Of a stretch of 34,017 nucleotides of DNA, positions 7,017-16,481 are shown piece by piece. Every line of letters starts with the position of its first letter. Within the stretch, counting starts at the first letter, position 1. Where the stretch lies: assembly GCA_026984135.1 (NCBI GenBank), contig JALSSR010000251.1, forward strand, positions 1 to 34,017, in the 5' to 3' direction. The position numbers were made by a program, and so were the translations under genes. This stretch comes from Bacteroidales bacterium. Lineage in GTDB: Bacteria > Bacteroidota > Bacteroidia > Bacteroidales > JAADJA01. The notes beneath the pieces are model-generated. The model was not told where the DNA came from. It made no database searches and saw nothing but the letters and a program-made list of their open reading frames with translations.

Positions 7017-9725
7017 ATGAATGAAAGTCTTTTTGCAAATGTTGAAGACAAGCAAGCGGTAGCTAAAAAGGAAAATGCCTATGAGGATATGCTTGAAAAG
7101 CGTCACCGCCCCGAGATCAAGGTTGAAACATTCAGCCCGTCCGATATAATGAAATCACGTCAATCCGGTGTTGATAGTAAACAGGAAAAGAGAATGAAAA
7201 AGTATTCCAATGAAGAGGTTTTGAAAAAAGCTACTGAATATTTCAAGGGTGATGAGCTTGCCGCCAATGTTTGGATGAATAAATATGCTTTGAAAGATAG
7301 CGAAGGTAATATTTACGAACAAACTCCCGATGATATGCATTGGCGTCTGGCCCGTGAAATTGCCAGAATTGAAAAAAAGTACCCCAATCCGATGAGCGAA
7401 GAAGAGGTTTATATGCTTCTTAAAGATTTTAAATATATCATTCCTCAGGGAGGCCCTATGGCTGGAATCGGAAATAATTTTCAGGTATCCTCGCTCTCCA
7501 ATTGTTTTGTTATTGGAAATAATGGTGATTCGGATTCCTATGGAGGAATAATGAAGATAGACCAGGAACAGGTGCAGCTTATGAAACGACGCGGAGGTGT
7601 AGGCCACGATCTTAGTCATATTCGCCCTGCCGGAAGCCCGGTTAAAAACAGTGCACTTACATCAACGGGAATAGTACCTTTTATGGAACGCTACTCAAAT
7701 TCCACCCGTGAAGTTGCCCAGGATGGAAGACGTGGAGCTTTAATGTTGTCCATCTCAATAAAGCATCCGGATGCAGAGAGTTTTATTGATGCCAAGATGG
7801 AACAGGGTAAAGTTACAGGAGCTAATGTCTCGGTTAAAATTGATGATGAATTTATGAAGTCGGTTATTGAGAACAGACCTTATGTTCAGCAATATCCTAT
7901 TAATTCCGATAATCCTAAAGTTAAAAAAGAGATTGATTCACGTAAATTGTGGAATAAGATTATACACAATGCATGGGCTTCGGCCGAACCGGGTATTTTG
8001 TTCTGGGATACGGTTATAAATGAATCTGTTGCCGACTCGTATGCCGACAAAGGCTTTAAAACCGTTTCGACAAACCCCTGCGGCGAGATACCGCTCTGTC
8101 CTTATGATTCGTGCAGATTGCTGGCACTTAACCTCTACAGTTATGTCGAGAATCCTTTCACACCCAAAGCAAGTTTTAACTCTGAATTGTTCTCCAAGCA
8201 TGTTCATTATGCACAAAGGATTATGGATGATATTATTGATCTTGAAATTGAAAAGGTTGATGCCATAATTGCAAAGATAGATTCAGATCCTGAAGATAAA
8301 GAAATTAAAAGAGTTGAAAGAAATCTCTGGGAAAATATTAAAGAAAAAGCATTGCAGGGAAGACGTACAGGAATAGGGATAACAGCCGAAGGTGATATGA
8401 TTGCCGCACTCGGCAGCAGGTATGGTACTCCCGAAGCTACCGATTTTTCCGTTGAGGTTCATAAAATGCTTGCCATCGAGGCTTATCGCGCATCCGTTAA
8501 TATGGCAGCCGAAAGAGGAGCTTTTGAAGTCTTTGATATTGAAAAAGAGAAAAATAATCCTTTCATCAACAGAATCAAGGAAGCCGCTCCTGCCATTTAT
8601 CATAAAATGGAAAAAGTTGGACGACGCAACATCTCTTTGCTGACTATTGCTCCTACGGGAAGTGTTAGTATCTGTACCCAAACAAGCTCCGGAATCGAAC
8701 CTGTATATCTTGTTTCATACAAAAGAAGAAGAAAAGTTAATCCCAATGATAAAAATGTTAACGTTACATTCGTTGACGAAGTTGGAGATGCGTGGGAAGA
8801 GTACAATGTGTTCCACCCGAAATTTCTTAAATGGTTGAAAGTTAACGGTTATGATGTTGATGAAGTGAAGAACTATTCGGATAAAGACCTTGAGCCCATA
8901 ATTGCCAAATCGCCTTACTATAAAGCTACTTCAAACGATGTTGACTGGGTGGAAAAGGTTAGAATGCAGGGAAAAGTTCAGAAATGGGTTGACCATTCGA
9001 TCAGTGTTACAGTGAATCTTCCGAAAGAAGCGACCGAAGAGCTTGTAAGCAATGTTTATCAAACTGCCTGGGAAAGCGGTTGTAAAGGAATGACAATATA
9101 CCGCGACGGTTCCCGCGACGGAGTGCTTGTAAGTAATAGTGATTCTAAAAAGGAAGAAGATAATGCGGTTTTCAAGGAGACAAAAGCTCCTCCCAGACCA
9201 AAAAGACTTGATGCGGAGATAGTCAGATTCCAGAATGATTATGAAAAATGGATTGCTGTTGTGGGGCTGCTCGATGGAAAACCATACGAAATATTTACAG
9301 GTAAAGCCGACGACCTCTTTATTCCTCAATGGGTGACAAAAGGATGGGTAGTGAAAAAGAAAGAAAATAACGGAAAAAACCGTTATGACTTTGAATTTTC
9401 CGACCGCGACGGTATAATTCAGGAATACCGTGGGCTTTCAAGATCCTTTGATAAAGTGTTCTGGAACTATGCCAAACTGATTTCCGGAATATTACGCCAC
9501 GGAATGCCCCTTCAATATGCCATTAATCTTGTCAACAATCTTACCTTCGACAGCGAATCAATCAACACTTGGAAAGTTGGCGTGGTTAGAGCGCTTAAGA
9601 AATTCGTCCCCGACGGTACGGTGGAGAAAAAAACCAAATGTCCCGAATGCGGAAAAGAGGGTTCTTTGATGTACAAAGAGGGTTGTCTTGTATGCAATGA
9701 GTGCGGCTACTCCAAGTGCGGATAA
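7017..9725 (+). CDS. nrdJ: Adenosylcobalamin-dependent (class II) ribonucleotide reductase
   Basis: This cytoplasmic enzyme reduces ribonucleotides to deoxyribonucleotides using a B12-derived radical, so it works with or without oxygen. Counting from ATG 7017 the protein has 902 residues. The disulfide-forming cysteine lies in SLSNCFVIG (C163). The catalytic Cys/Glu pair is in the NPCGEI motif (C355, E357), followed by LLALNL, and the phosphate-binding region includes APTGSVS. A TSCPD-like region (about 720-860) precedes a C-terminal tail of CxxC pairs (CPEC, CNEC, final CG) that shuttles electrons from thioredoxin. An in-frame TTG at 7008 also opens the frame, but ATG 7017 is the better start. 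No nrdA/nrdB or nrdD lies nearby. The gene stands alone between its promoter and the terminator at 9796. Confidence 0.95.
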   Translation: MNESLFANVEDKQAVAKKENAYEDMLEKRHRPEIKVETFSPSDIMKSRQSGVDSKQEKRMKKYSNEEVLKKATEYFKGDELAANVWMNKYALKDSEGNIYEQTPDDMHWRLAREIARIEKKYPNPMSEEEVYMLLKDFKYIIPQGGPMAGIGNNFQVSSLSNCFVIGNNGDSDSYGGIMKIDQEQVQLMKRRGGVGHDLSHIRPAGSPVKNSALTSTGIVPFMERYSNSTREVAQDGRRGALMLSISIKHPDAESFIDAKMEQGKVTGANVSVKIDDEFMKSVIENRPYVQQYPINSDNPKVKKEIDSRKLWNKIIHNAWASAEPGILFWDTVINESVADSYADKGFKTVSTNPCGEIPLCPYDSCRLLALNLYSYVENPFTPKASFNSELFSKHVHYAQRIMDDIIDLEIEKVDAIIAKIDSDPEDKEIKRVERNLWENIKEKALQGRRTGIGITAEGDMIAALGSRYGTPEATDFSVEVHKMLAIEAYRASVNMAAERGAFEVFDIEKEKNNPFINRIKEAAPAIYHKMEKVGRRNISLLTIAPTGSVSICTQTSSGIEPVYLVSYKRRRKVNPNDKNVNVTFVDEVGDAWEEYNVFHPKFLKWLKVNGYDVDEVKNYSDKDLEPIIAKSPYYKATSNDVDWVEKVRMQGKVQKWVDHSISVTVNLPKEATEELVSNVYQTAWESGCKGMTIYRDGSRDGVLVSNSDSKKEEDNAVFKETKAPPRPKRLDAEIVRFQNDYEKWIAVVGLLDGKPYEIFTGKADDLFIPQWVTKGWVVKKKENNGKNRYDFEFSDRDGIIQEYRGLSRSFDKVFWNYAKLISGILRHGMPLQYAINLVNNLTFDSESINTWKVGVVRALKKFVPDGTVEKKTKCPECGKEGSLMYKEGCLVCNECGYSKCG

Positions 9726-9795
9726 GGATTCCGGGACGTTTTATCGGAAACGGTAGAGAAGAAGATAGGAGTTTATTTTTAATTTGTTTTATGTT

Positions 9796-9827
9796 AATTC
9801 CCGGTTAGCTTTGGCCGGGAATTTTTT
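9796..9827 (+). terminator. Rho-independent terminator of nrdJ
   Basis: A 9-bp stem, AATTCCCGG (9796-9804) with CCGGGAATT (9815-9823), has a 10-base loop and is followed by a run of T to 9827. The T-run overlaps the stop codon (9826-9828) of the convergent ybaB-like gene. In the other direction no T-tract follows, so it serves nrdJ. Confidence 0.8.
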
Positions 9828-10140
9828 AAACCAGCCCCGGAAAATTCGGCAGCATATCTTTCGTGACATCTTTCATTATCAATTCGCCTTTTGCGGCGGC
9901 CTCATCAAGTGCCATATTGACTGCCGTCAAGACAAGCTCCTCAAGTTCTTTTTTGCCGCTCTTTTGATAAAAAGCATCTGAAATTTCGATACTTTTTATG
10001 GTTTTGTTACCGGTAGCAACAATCCTGATATCCTCATTATCACCCATCGTTACTTCAACGATCGTTTCATTGAGTCTTTTTTTCGATTCCTCAATCTTTT
10101 TTCGCGCTTCATTGAGCTTTGAAAACATATCTCCAAGCAT
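9826..10140 (-). CDS. YbaB/EbfC family nucleoid-associated protein
   Basis: This 104-residue cytoplasmic protein fits the YbaB/EbfC family, whose members are small DNA-binding dimers of about 100-110 residues. It has an N-terminal charged helix (FSKLNEARKKIEESKKRL), a beta core with VEVTMGDNEDIRIVATGNKTIKSIEI, and a C-terminal helix ending LVLTAVNMALDEAAAK. In many bacteria the gene sits between dnaX and recR, but here it stands apart with neither neighbour. Family members bind DNA as dimers and can affect global expression. The start at 10140 has a -7 box 31 bases upstream. A second in-frame ATG lies 4 codons on and would change little. Confidence 0.9.
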   Translation of the reverse strand: MLGDMFSKLNEARKKIEESKKRLNETIVEVTMGDNEDIRIVATGNKTIKSIEISDAFYQKSGKKELEELVLTAVNMALDEAAAKGELIMKDVTKDMLPNFPGLV

Positions 10141-10170
10141 ATTATTTATGTATTAGTATGTATTACCGGA

Positions 10171-10178
10171 CAAAAGTA
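10171..10178 (-). promoter_or_regulatory. -7 box of the ybaB-like gene
   Basis: TACTTTTG on the minus strand matches TAnnTTTG and is well placed for a short leader before ATG 10140. No TTTG element is evident about 20 bases upstream, so the call rests on the -7 box alone. Confidence 0.4.
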
Positions 10179-10262
10179 GGTATATCTCTTGTTCTTTTTT
10201 TAATATAATTATAAAACTTAAAGTATTTTTTATAACTGACGGTTATTCAGTGAAATATATTC

Positions 10263-11570
10263 CTATTTGTTCGGTTCTCCCGAATTCAACTGTGCAACAC
10301 CTATCAATTCGTCATAATCTTTTCCCGGATCATAATAATAAACCCAAATGGTGTATTCGTTTCGCGTTTCGGAATGGTTCCCCTCAAAAAAGGCAATTTC
10401 GCCAACAGGATTGTTATGCGGGAGTAAAACATACATATAATTATAATATCCCTGTTTTAACAAAAGAGTTTTGGTATAACCTTTTCGTTTGTAGTCATAG
10501 TCCATTTTATTATAATCAGTGTAGTTCCAGTCCGAAAGTTCACCGAGAATATAGACATCACCGTCGGTTAGCGGAACATTATATTTTAAAAAGAAATGAA
10601 CATACACATATTCGGCTTCAATGGCCGTATTTCTCTCATCTTCCGTTTTTATTTTAAATTTTCCGTCAATGTCGGCAATTGTTTTATATACTTTGTAACT
10701 TCTGCTTTCATCCGGTTTCAGATATACGTCATATTCGCCGTAATTTTTTTGAATGCTTGCAATATATTCCGTGTTGTATCTAAGACTTTTAATATCGAAC
10801 GATCTAAACTCATTTCCTCCGTCGAAGGTAATTTCCTTGTCGTAGTCATAATTGAGCTTATCTCCGACAACCATTTTCGGTTTAATGTTTTTAATTGCAT
10901 TATCCTCCCTTCCGTTTTGTGTAACCATAACATACAAATCCTTGTAAGCATTTCCAATTCTGACCCTTGTAGCCTTTATTTCAAAATCAACCTCTTGTTT
11001 ATGATTGCGTTCGGCAATTTCCGAAGCATCTTTAACCTTTCCGTCAATGTCAACTCTTGGTTCCACAACCATAAATCTGCGTGTGAAATATAAACTGTCG
11101 GGCTCGTCAACATAAACTTTTAAAATATAATTTCCGCTTATTTTCGGACTCATATCTTCAGTAGGGAACAATAATTGATAATGAGTATATTGCCGTGTTG
11201 TGTTGAAAGAGTATTCAAAATCGCGAATATAGTCATCGTAATAACCGTCAATGTACTCATACTGTTCAAGATCAGAGGGATGCCAGTTTTTATCACAATG
11301 TTGAATGGTAAACATATAATTTTTCGTATCACCTTCAAGATCATCAAACTCCAGTTTTAAATGCTCATCCGAATCGTACAACAGCAAAGGAGGCGACATA
11401 TCCCAGCCGTCGCGGTAGAGTATCACGGTTTTTATGTTTTGTCGTATTATTTTGTTTGTCATCAGGTTTTCTACATCGGTAATAGAATCCTGCTGCGAAA
11501 AGGCATCAGGTGATACCAAAGCAAAAAGAAGAATTATAATATACAATCTTAATCCTATCATCTTTCTCAT
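10263..11570 (-). CDS. Type IX secretion system plug protein (DUF5103 / PF17116)
   Basis: The protein has 435 residues from ATG 11570. It starts with a signal peptide (MRKMIGLRLYIIILLFALVS, then AFSQ) and is exported to the periplasm. The body fits the family formerly called DUF5103: NIKTVILYRDGWDMSPPLL, then FTIQHCDKNW, and further on VYILGELSDWN and YNYMYVLLP. The known member was found bound to the periplasmic face of the SprA/Sov translocon of T9SS, closing its pore when no PorV-loaded cargo is present. Its presence implies that this organism has T9SS, though no other T9SS component lies in the window. A longer reading from TTG 11591 is possible but less likely. The gene lies behind the amidohydrolase gene but has its own -7 box. 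Confidence 0.88.
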   Translation of the reverse strand: MRKMIGLRLYIIILLFALVSPDAFSQQDSITDVENLMTNKIIRQNIKTVILYRDGWDMSPPLLLYDSDEHLKLEFDDLEGDTKNYMFTIQHCDKNWHPSDLEQYEYIDGYYDDYIRDFEYSFNTTRQYTHYQLLFPTEDMSPKISGNYILKVYVDEPDSLYFTRRFMVVEPRVDIDGKVKDASEIAERNHKQEVDFEIKATRVRIGNAYKDLYVMVTQNGREDNAIKNIKPKMVVGDKLNYDYDKEITFDGGNEFRSFDIKSLRYNTEYIASIQKNYGEYDVYLKPDESRSYKVYKTIADIDGKFKIKTEDERNTAIEAEYVYVHFFLKYNVPLTDGDVYILGELSDWNYTDYNKMDYDYKRKGYTKTLLLKQGYYNYMYVLLPHNNPVGEIAFFEGNHSETRNEYTIWVYYYDPGKDYDELIGVAQLNSGEPNK

Positions 11571-11608
11571 TTTATGTTTATGTAAAGACAATTCATGAAT
11601 TATATTTA

Positions 11609-11616
11609 CAAATGTA
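11609..11616 (-). promoter_or_regulatory. -7 box of the T9SS plug gene
   Basis: TACATTTG on the minus strand fits TAnnTTTG and lies just past the stop codon of the upstream amidohydrolase gene, about 39 bases before ATG 11570. No clear -33 element is seen. Confidence 0.4.
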
Positions 11617-11619
11617 ATG

Positions 11620-12810
11620 TTATAATAATGATTTAACTGTTAACCAGGCCATTAGTCCCATACCTGTTTCCAGACTTTTTTCGTCCACGTCAAAAGTAGC
11701 GGTATGCAGATTTGAAGTAATTCCTCTTTTTTCGTTCCTGACGCCAAGCCGGTAGAAGCAACCCGGGATTTGTTGTGTGAAGTATGCAAAATCTTCTGCC
11801 GTTGTACGCAATTCCAGATCAATAACGTTTTCCTCTCCGAGATATTCTATGGCATATTTTTTCGCTTTTTGTGTGAGAGAGTCATCATTAACAAGTACAG
11901 GGTATCCCTGATCAATAAAAACATCGCACTCACCTCCCATACTTTCTGCTATACCTTTAGCCATTTTTGTAACTTTCTCTTTTATTTTCTTTCGCCAATT
12001 CTCGTCAAAAGTTCGCATAATTCCGGCAATTTCCACCTTGTCGGGAATTACATTTGTCTGTCCGTCGGCAACAAAGCGTCCGAAAGAGAGAACCGTAGGC
12101 ATATCGGGTCTTGCATTGCGACTGACAATCTGCTGAAGTGCAATGATAATATGCGATGCAATGATTACGGGGTCAATATTTTTATGCGGTAGTGCTCCGT
12201 GGCCTCCTTTTCCTTTCACCGTGAGAAAAATTTCATCTGTTGAAGCCATATACTTACCACTTTTCATTCCTATCTTTCCGGCTTCAATATCGGGATAAAC
12301 ATGCTGTCCGAAGATGAGTTCCGGTGAAGGTTTTTTAAGGACGCCCTCTTCAATCATAACCTTAGCACCCCCGGGATATTTTTCTTCCGATGGTTGGAAT
12401 ATGAGTTTTACCGAACCTTCAAATTCCGTTCGTAGCTTCTGAAGAATAATAGCCGTGCCGATAAGCGAAGCCGTATGTACATCGTGACCGCAAGCATGCA
12501 TAATGCCGTCGTTTTTTGATTTGTATTCAACATCATTCAGCTCCCTGATTGGCAATGCATCCATATCGGCACGCAAAGCTACCGTTTTCTTTTCCGGATT
12601 TTTTCCTTTAATCAAGGCAACAACTCCGGTTTTTGCTATTCCTTTTTCATTTTCGATTCCGTACTTATTAAGTGCCGAGGCTATTAGTCCGGCGGTTTTG
12701 TGTTCTTCAAAAGCCAATTCGGGATTGGAATGGATAGCCCGTCTTATGGAGATAACATCTTCCAGATACTTATTTGAAAGCTGTTTTATATCTTCTATTA
12801 TATTTTTCAT
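11620..12810 (-). CDS. M20 family amidohydrolase (N-acyl amino acid / hippurate type)
   Basis: This predicted cytoplasmic metallohydrolase of 396 residues belongs to the M20D group. These enzymes remove acyl groups from amino acids (hippurate, N-acetyl amino acids, indole-acetyl conjugates). Visible metal ligands are C107 and H109 in HACGHDVH, the Glu pair in FQPSEE, the His in FGQHVYPD and the His in the C-terminal NLHTATFDV. The early RRAIHSNPELAFEE and VALRADMDALP are family signatures. I chose ATG 12810 because it is preceded by a -7 box; the upstream reading needs a TTG. No signal peptide is present. The substrate cannot be told from sequence, and the neighbours (T9SS plug downstream, nqr divergent) give no clue. 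Confidence 0.9.
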   Translation of the reverse strand: MKNIIEDIKQLSNKYLEDVISIRRAIHSNPELAFEEHKTAGLIASALNKYGIENEKGIAKTGVVALIKGKNPEKKTVALRADMDALPIRELNDVEYKSKNDGIMHACGHDVHTASLIGTAIILQKLRTEFEGSVKLIFQPSEEKYPGGAKVMIEEGVLKKPSPELIFGQHVYPDIEAGKIGMKSGKYMASTDEIFLTVKGKGGHGALPHKNIDPVIIASHIIIALQQIVSRNARPDMPTVLSFGRFVADGQTNVIPDKVEIAGIMRTFDENWRKKIKEKVTKMAKGIAESMGGECDVFIDQGYPVLVNDDSLTQKAKKYAIEYLGEENVIDLELRTTAEDFAYFTQQIPGCFYRLGVRNEKRGITSNLHTATFDVDEKSLETGMGLMAWLTVKSLL

Positions 12811-12827
12811 TGTTTTATGATATGGTG

Positions 12828-12835
12828 CAAAAATA
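12828..12835 (-). promoter_or_regulatory. -7 box of the amidohydrolase gene
   Basis: TATTTTTG on the minus strand lies 17 bases before ATG 12810, so the leader would be very short. No TTTG element is visible at the standard distance. Confidence 0.4.
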
Positions 12836-13015
12836 TATTTTTTCGGGGTCAATTCCCGCTTTTTTAAAAATCATTTTATAATAAAAAGCCTAAAACCAAT
12901 TTAAAACCTGTTGATTTCGGTACTAATTTTTCTCGAAAAGGAGGAATTATCTTTAGTTATATTAGTCATAGGTTTTGCCAAATCGTACCTGTTAAAAAAA
13001 ATAGTTCATATTTCC

Positions 13016-13045
13016 TTTGATTTTAAGTTTGATTTTATAATTTCG
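13016..13045 (+). promoter_or_regulatory. Probable promoter of the nqr operon
   Basis: TTTG (13016-13019), 18 bases, then TAATTTCG (13038-13045) match the consensus at all but one -7 position. The leader would be about 60 bases. It is the best candidate in the 303-base gap (12811-13113) between the amidohydrolase and nqrA, which holds nothing else I can name. Confidence 0.35.
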
Positions 13046-13113
13046 CAATCTGATTAATATGGAGATTTTAATATATATATTTTTATAAATAACTTAACAT
13101 ATATCTTAAGGAT

Positions 13114-14466
13114 ATGTCGAAAGATATCAAGATTAAGAGGGGCCTGGACATTAAACTGTTGGGTGATGCTCAAAAAACGGTTACAAAGGTTATCTCTGAA
13201 AATTTCGCAATCAAGCCACCCGACTTCACGGGTGTTTTTCCTAAACTACTTGTCAAAGAAGGTGATTTCGTAAAAGCCGGGACTCCTGTTTTCTTCGATA
13301 AGTACCGGGATAACATAATTTTCACCTCTCCGGTTAGCGGTAAGGTTGAAGAGATTCACCGCGGAGCAAAAAGGAAAATATTGGAAATCAGAATTTCGGC
13401 TGACGGAAAAGACGATTTTGTTGATTATGGTAAGTCCGACCCCGCTTCGGTATCAAAGGAAGATGCAATTAATAAGTTGCTCAAGAGTGGTGTCTGGGCA
13501 AATATAAGGCAGCGTCCATATTCCACAATTGCCAATCCGGAACATTCTCCAAAAGCAATTGTCGTTTCGGCTTTCGATAGTTCTCCGTTGGCTCCCGACT
13601 GTGACTTTTCGATTGAAAAGAATGCCAAAGAATTTCAGGCGGGAATAGACGTTCTTAAAAAACTGACCGAAGGGAAAGTCCATCTGAACATCCATACTGA
13701 AAAGACAAAATCGGCAGCTTTTCTGAACACCAAAGGTGTGGAGATAAACAGATTTACCGGACCTCATCCGGCCGGCAATGTCGGAATACAAATGCATCAT
13801 ATTGACCCTATCAACAAAGGTGATATTGTTTGGTACTTGAATCCTCAGTCTGTGGTCATGATTGGAAAGCTCTTCCTTGAAGGACGTTACGACGGTTCAA
13901 GGATTATTGCCCTGACCGGTTCTGAAGTGAAAGAGCCTAAGTATTATCAGGTTATTGCAGGAACATCAATAGCTGATATTGTTGATAATCAGGTGGATGC
14001 CGGAGCAAATGTGCGGTATATCAGTGGAAATGTTTTAACCGGTGAAAAGATTGAAAGAGACGGTTATCTCGGTTTTTATCATAATCAAATAACCGTAATA
14101 CCCGAAGGGAACTATTTTGAGCTTTTCGGGTGGGCGTTTCCCCGATTTCATAAATTCAGTATTTCAAAATCCTATTTTTCCTGGCTTACTCCCAACAAAA
14201 AGTACAGGCTTGACACAAATCTTAACGGGGGTCACAGAGCATTTGTTTTAACCGGACTTTATGAAAAGGTTTTACCAATGGATATTTATCCCTTACAGTT
14301 GCTAAAGGCAATTATTATAAAGGATATTGATCTGATGGAGAATCTGGGAATTTATGAAGTGGACGAAGAAGATTTTGCACTTTGCGAATTTATTGACCCG
14401 TCAAAAACCGAAATGCAGGCTATTGTCAGAGAAGGTCTGGATTTCATCAGAAAAGAGATGGAGTAA
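13114..14466 (+). CDS. nqrA: Na+-translocating NADH:quinone reductase subunit A
   Basis: NqrA is the peripheral cytoplasmic subunit of Na+-NQR, the complex that oxidises NADH, reduces membrane quinone and pumps Na+. At 450 residues it has the usual length. The N-terminal Rnf-C/NqrA barrel-sandwich region is visible as KRGLDIKLLGDAQ and PPDFTGVFPKLLVKEGDFVKAGTPVFFDK. Later stretches HPAGNVGIQMHHIDPI and LNGGHRAFVLTGLYEKVLPMDIYP are typical of NqrA. In structures of the enzyme this subunit contacts NqrB and contributes to quinone binding. The start at ATG 13114 follows an AAGGA-like stretch. The gene is first in the operon, with 41 bases before nqrB. Confidence 0.96.
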   Translation: MSKDIKIKRGLDIKLLGDAQKTVTKVISENFAIKPPDFTGVFPKLLVKEGDFVKAGTPVFFDKYRDNIIFTSPVSGKVEEIHRGAKRKILEIRISADGKDDFVDYGKSDPASVSKEDAINKLLKSGVWANIRQRPYSTIANPEHSPKAIVVSAFDSSPLAPDCDFSIEKNAKEFQAGIDVLKKLTEGKVHLNIHTEKTKSAAFLNTKGVEINRFTGPHPAGNVGIQMHHIDPINKGDIVWYLNPQSVVMIGKLFLEGRYDGSRIIALTGSEVKEPKYYQVIAGTSIADIVDNQVDAGANVRYISGNVLTGEKIERDGYLGFYHNQITVIPEGNYFELFGWAFPRFHKFSISKSYFSWLTPNKKYRLDTNLNGGHRAFVLTGLYEKVLPMDIYPLQLLKAIIIKDIDLMENLGIYEVDEEDFALCEFIDPSKTEMQAIVREGLDFIRKEME

Positions 14467-14507
14467 ATTTTGAAAAAACTTTGAAAATAAATAATCGAGC
14501 AATATAA

Positions 14508-15650
14508 ATGAAGGCACTAAGAAATTATATTGATAAGATCAAACCCCAGTTTCAAAAGGGAGGAAAGTTTGAGAAATTCGAGTCAACTTTCGATGCTTTT
14601 GAAACCTTTTTGTTTGTTCCCGACAAGGTAACAATTAAAGGTAGCCATATCCGTGATGCTATGGATATGAAGCGTATGATGATAGTTGTTGTTGTAGCTT
14701 TGATTCCGGCGTTACTGTTCGGGATGTGGAATGTGGGTTTTCAGCATTATCTGTCACACGGCGAATCCGTAGGATTCTGGGATGTATTTTGGTTTGGATT
14801 TTTGAAAGTCCTGCCCATAATTGTTGTTTCCTACGTGGTTGGGCTTGGAATTGAGTTTGCCTTTGCCCAGATGAGGGGTCATGAAGTAAATGAAGGTTAT
14901 CTTGTAACCGGTATGCTTATCCCTCTGATTGTTCCACCGGACATTCCGTTGTGGATGTTGGCTGTTGCAATTGTTTTTGCGGTTATAATAGGCAAAGAGG
15001 TTTTCGGAGGTACCGGAATGAATATTCTTAACCCTGCCCTAACGGCGAGAGCATTTTTGTTTTTTGCCTATCCGCAGGATATGTCGGGCGACAAGGTTTG
15101 GATAGCTGATAAAGCCGATGCTTTTTCAGGTGCCACACCACTCGGTAATGCACTTGTCGGTAATTTCAATCAATTGCCTTCTTTCCACGATATGTTTTTC
15201 GGTTTTATTCCGGGATCTGTCGGCGAAACATCAACACTGGCAATATTGATAGGTGCTCTTATTCTGCTTATAACCGGAATAGCAAGTTGGCGCGTGATGT
15301 TTTCGGTATTTATCGGCGGATATCTTATGGGACTGATATTCAACTTGGCAGGCGCCAATGAGTATATGAATCTTCCTCCGTATTATCATTTGGTAATGGG
15401 TGGTTTTGCTTTTGGTGCCGTATTTATGGCAACAGACCCCGTAACCGCTGCCCAGACTAACAAAGGAAAGTATATTTACGGACTTTTAATAGGTATGATA
15501 GCAGTACTCATACGGGTTGTTAATCCCGCATACCCCGAAGGTATGATGCTTGCTATTTTGCTGATGAACGTATTTGCTCCGCTTATTGATCATTATGTTA
15601 TTGAATCAAATATCAAGAAAAGGTTGAAAAGAGTAAAAGTAAAAGCATAA
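14508..15650 (+). CDS. nqrB: Na+-translocating NADH:quinone reductase subunit B
   Basis: NqrB is the large membrane subunit that carries a covalently bound FMN, a riboflavin and the Na+ channel. The 380-residue protein has many hydrophobic helices (for example MMIVVVVALIPALLFGMW and PIIVVSYVVGLGIEFAFA). The FMN attachment motif is FSGATPLG, with the acceptor threonine at residue 210. The conserved GKEVFGGTGMNILNPALTARAFLFFAYP and GAVFMATDPVTAAQTNKGK are also present. The FMN is added by ApbE, whose gene is at 21855. The gene lies within the operon, 26 bases before nqrC. Confidence 0.97.
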   Translation: MKALRNYIDKIKPQFQKGGKFEKFESTFDAFETFLFVPDKVTIKGSHIRDAMDMKRMMIVVVVALIPALLFGMWNVGFQHYLSHGESVGFWDVFWFGFLKVLPIIVVSYVVGLGIEFAFAQMRGHEVNEGYLVTGMLIPLIVPPDIPLWMLAVAIVFAVIIGKEVFGGTGMNILNPALTARAFLFFAYPQDMSGDKVWIADKADAFSGATPLGNALVGNFNQLPSFHDMFFGFIPGSVGETSTLAILIGALILLITGIASWRVMFSVFIGGYLMGLIFNLAGANEYMNLPPYYHLVMGGFAFGAVFMATDPVTAAQTNKGKYIYGLLIGMIAVLIRVVNPAYPEGMMLAILLMNVFAPLIDHYVIESNIKKRLKRVKVKA

Positions 15651-15676
15651 ATAATAAATAAGAAAAACATAAAAAA

Positions 15677-16447
15677 ATGTTTACGAACAGATATATATTT
15701 ACGTATGCCGCAATATTGGTGATAGTTGTGGCCGCCATACTGTCGTTCGCCGCTACTGTCCTGAAACCGTATCAGGAAAGAAATGTACGTACCGAAAAGA
15801 TTATGGACATTCTGAAATCGGTTAATATTACGGCGGATAAAAAAAATGCCGAAGAGTTGTATAATAAGTACATTACTGAAGAGAAAGCCATTACTCCTGA
15901 GGGTGAGGTCGTCAGTATTTATAAAACAGGAAGCAAATCCTTTGAAAAAGGAGATATTAGACCTTTTGATATTAATATGAAGGTGGAATTGTCAAAACAA
16001 GCAGCTATTAAATCGGGAAAAGGAAAAGAAAAGCCTGTTTTTCCGTTGTATGTATGCAATCATGACAATAAGACCTTTTATATCATCCCCTTAAGAGGGA
16101 AAGGACTTTGGGGCCCGATTTGGGGTAACATCTCTTTAAAAGATGATTTTAAAACCGTTTACGGTGTTACTTTCGGACATCAGGGTGAGACACCGGGTTT
16201 AGGAGCAGAAATAGCAACTGAAAAATTTCAGTCGCAGTTTCCCGGCAAAACAATCTTCGACGATTCATATAACTTCACTTCTGTTGAAGTTGTTAAAGGC
16301 GGTGCCGCCACACTTCCGTCAGACAAGCAAATTCATGGAGTTGACGCAATATCCGGCGGTACTATTACAAGTAAAGGTGTTTCGGCAATGCTGCACGATT
16401 GCCTTTCAAACTATGTGCCTTATATAAAAGCTAATTTGAAAAAATAA
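15677..16447 (+). CDS. nqrC: Na+-translocating NADH:quinone reductase subunit C
   Basis: NqrC has 256 residues, one N-terminal transmembrane helix (about 5-28, YIFTYAAILVIVVAAILSFAATV) and a periplasmic FMN-binding domain. The covalent flavin site is SGGTITSKGV, with the acceptor threonine at residue 229; the family motif is S(G/A)xT. GLWGPIWGNISL and VTFGHQGETPGLGAEI are further conserved stretches. The flavin passes electrons from the intramembrane iron centre of NqrD/NqrE to NqrB. Its gene lies 34 bases before nqrD. Confidence 0.96.
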   Translation: MFTNRYIFTYAAILVIVVAAILSFAATVLKPYQERNVRTEKIMDILKSVNITADKKNAEELYNKYITEEKAITPEGEVVSIYKTGSKSFEKGDIRPFDINMKVELSKQAAIKSGKGKEKPVFPLYVCNHDNKTFYIIPLRGKGLWGPIWGNISLKDDFKTVYGVTFGHQGETPGLGAEIATEKFQSQFPGKTIFDDSYNFTSVEVVKGGAATLPSDKQIHGVDAISGGTITSKGVSAMLHDCLSNYVPYIKANLKK

Positions 16448-16481
16448 ATATTGAGTTAAACGAACATAATATATTACGATA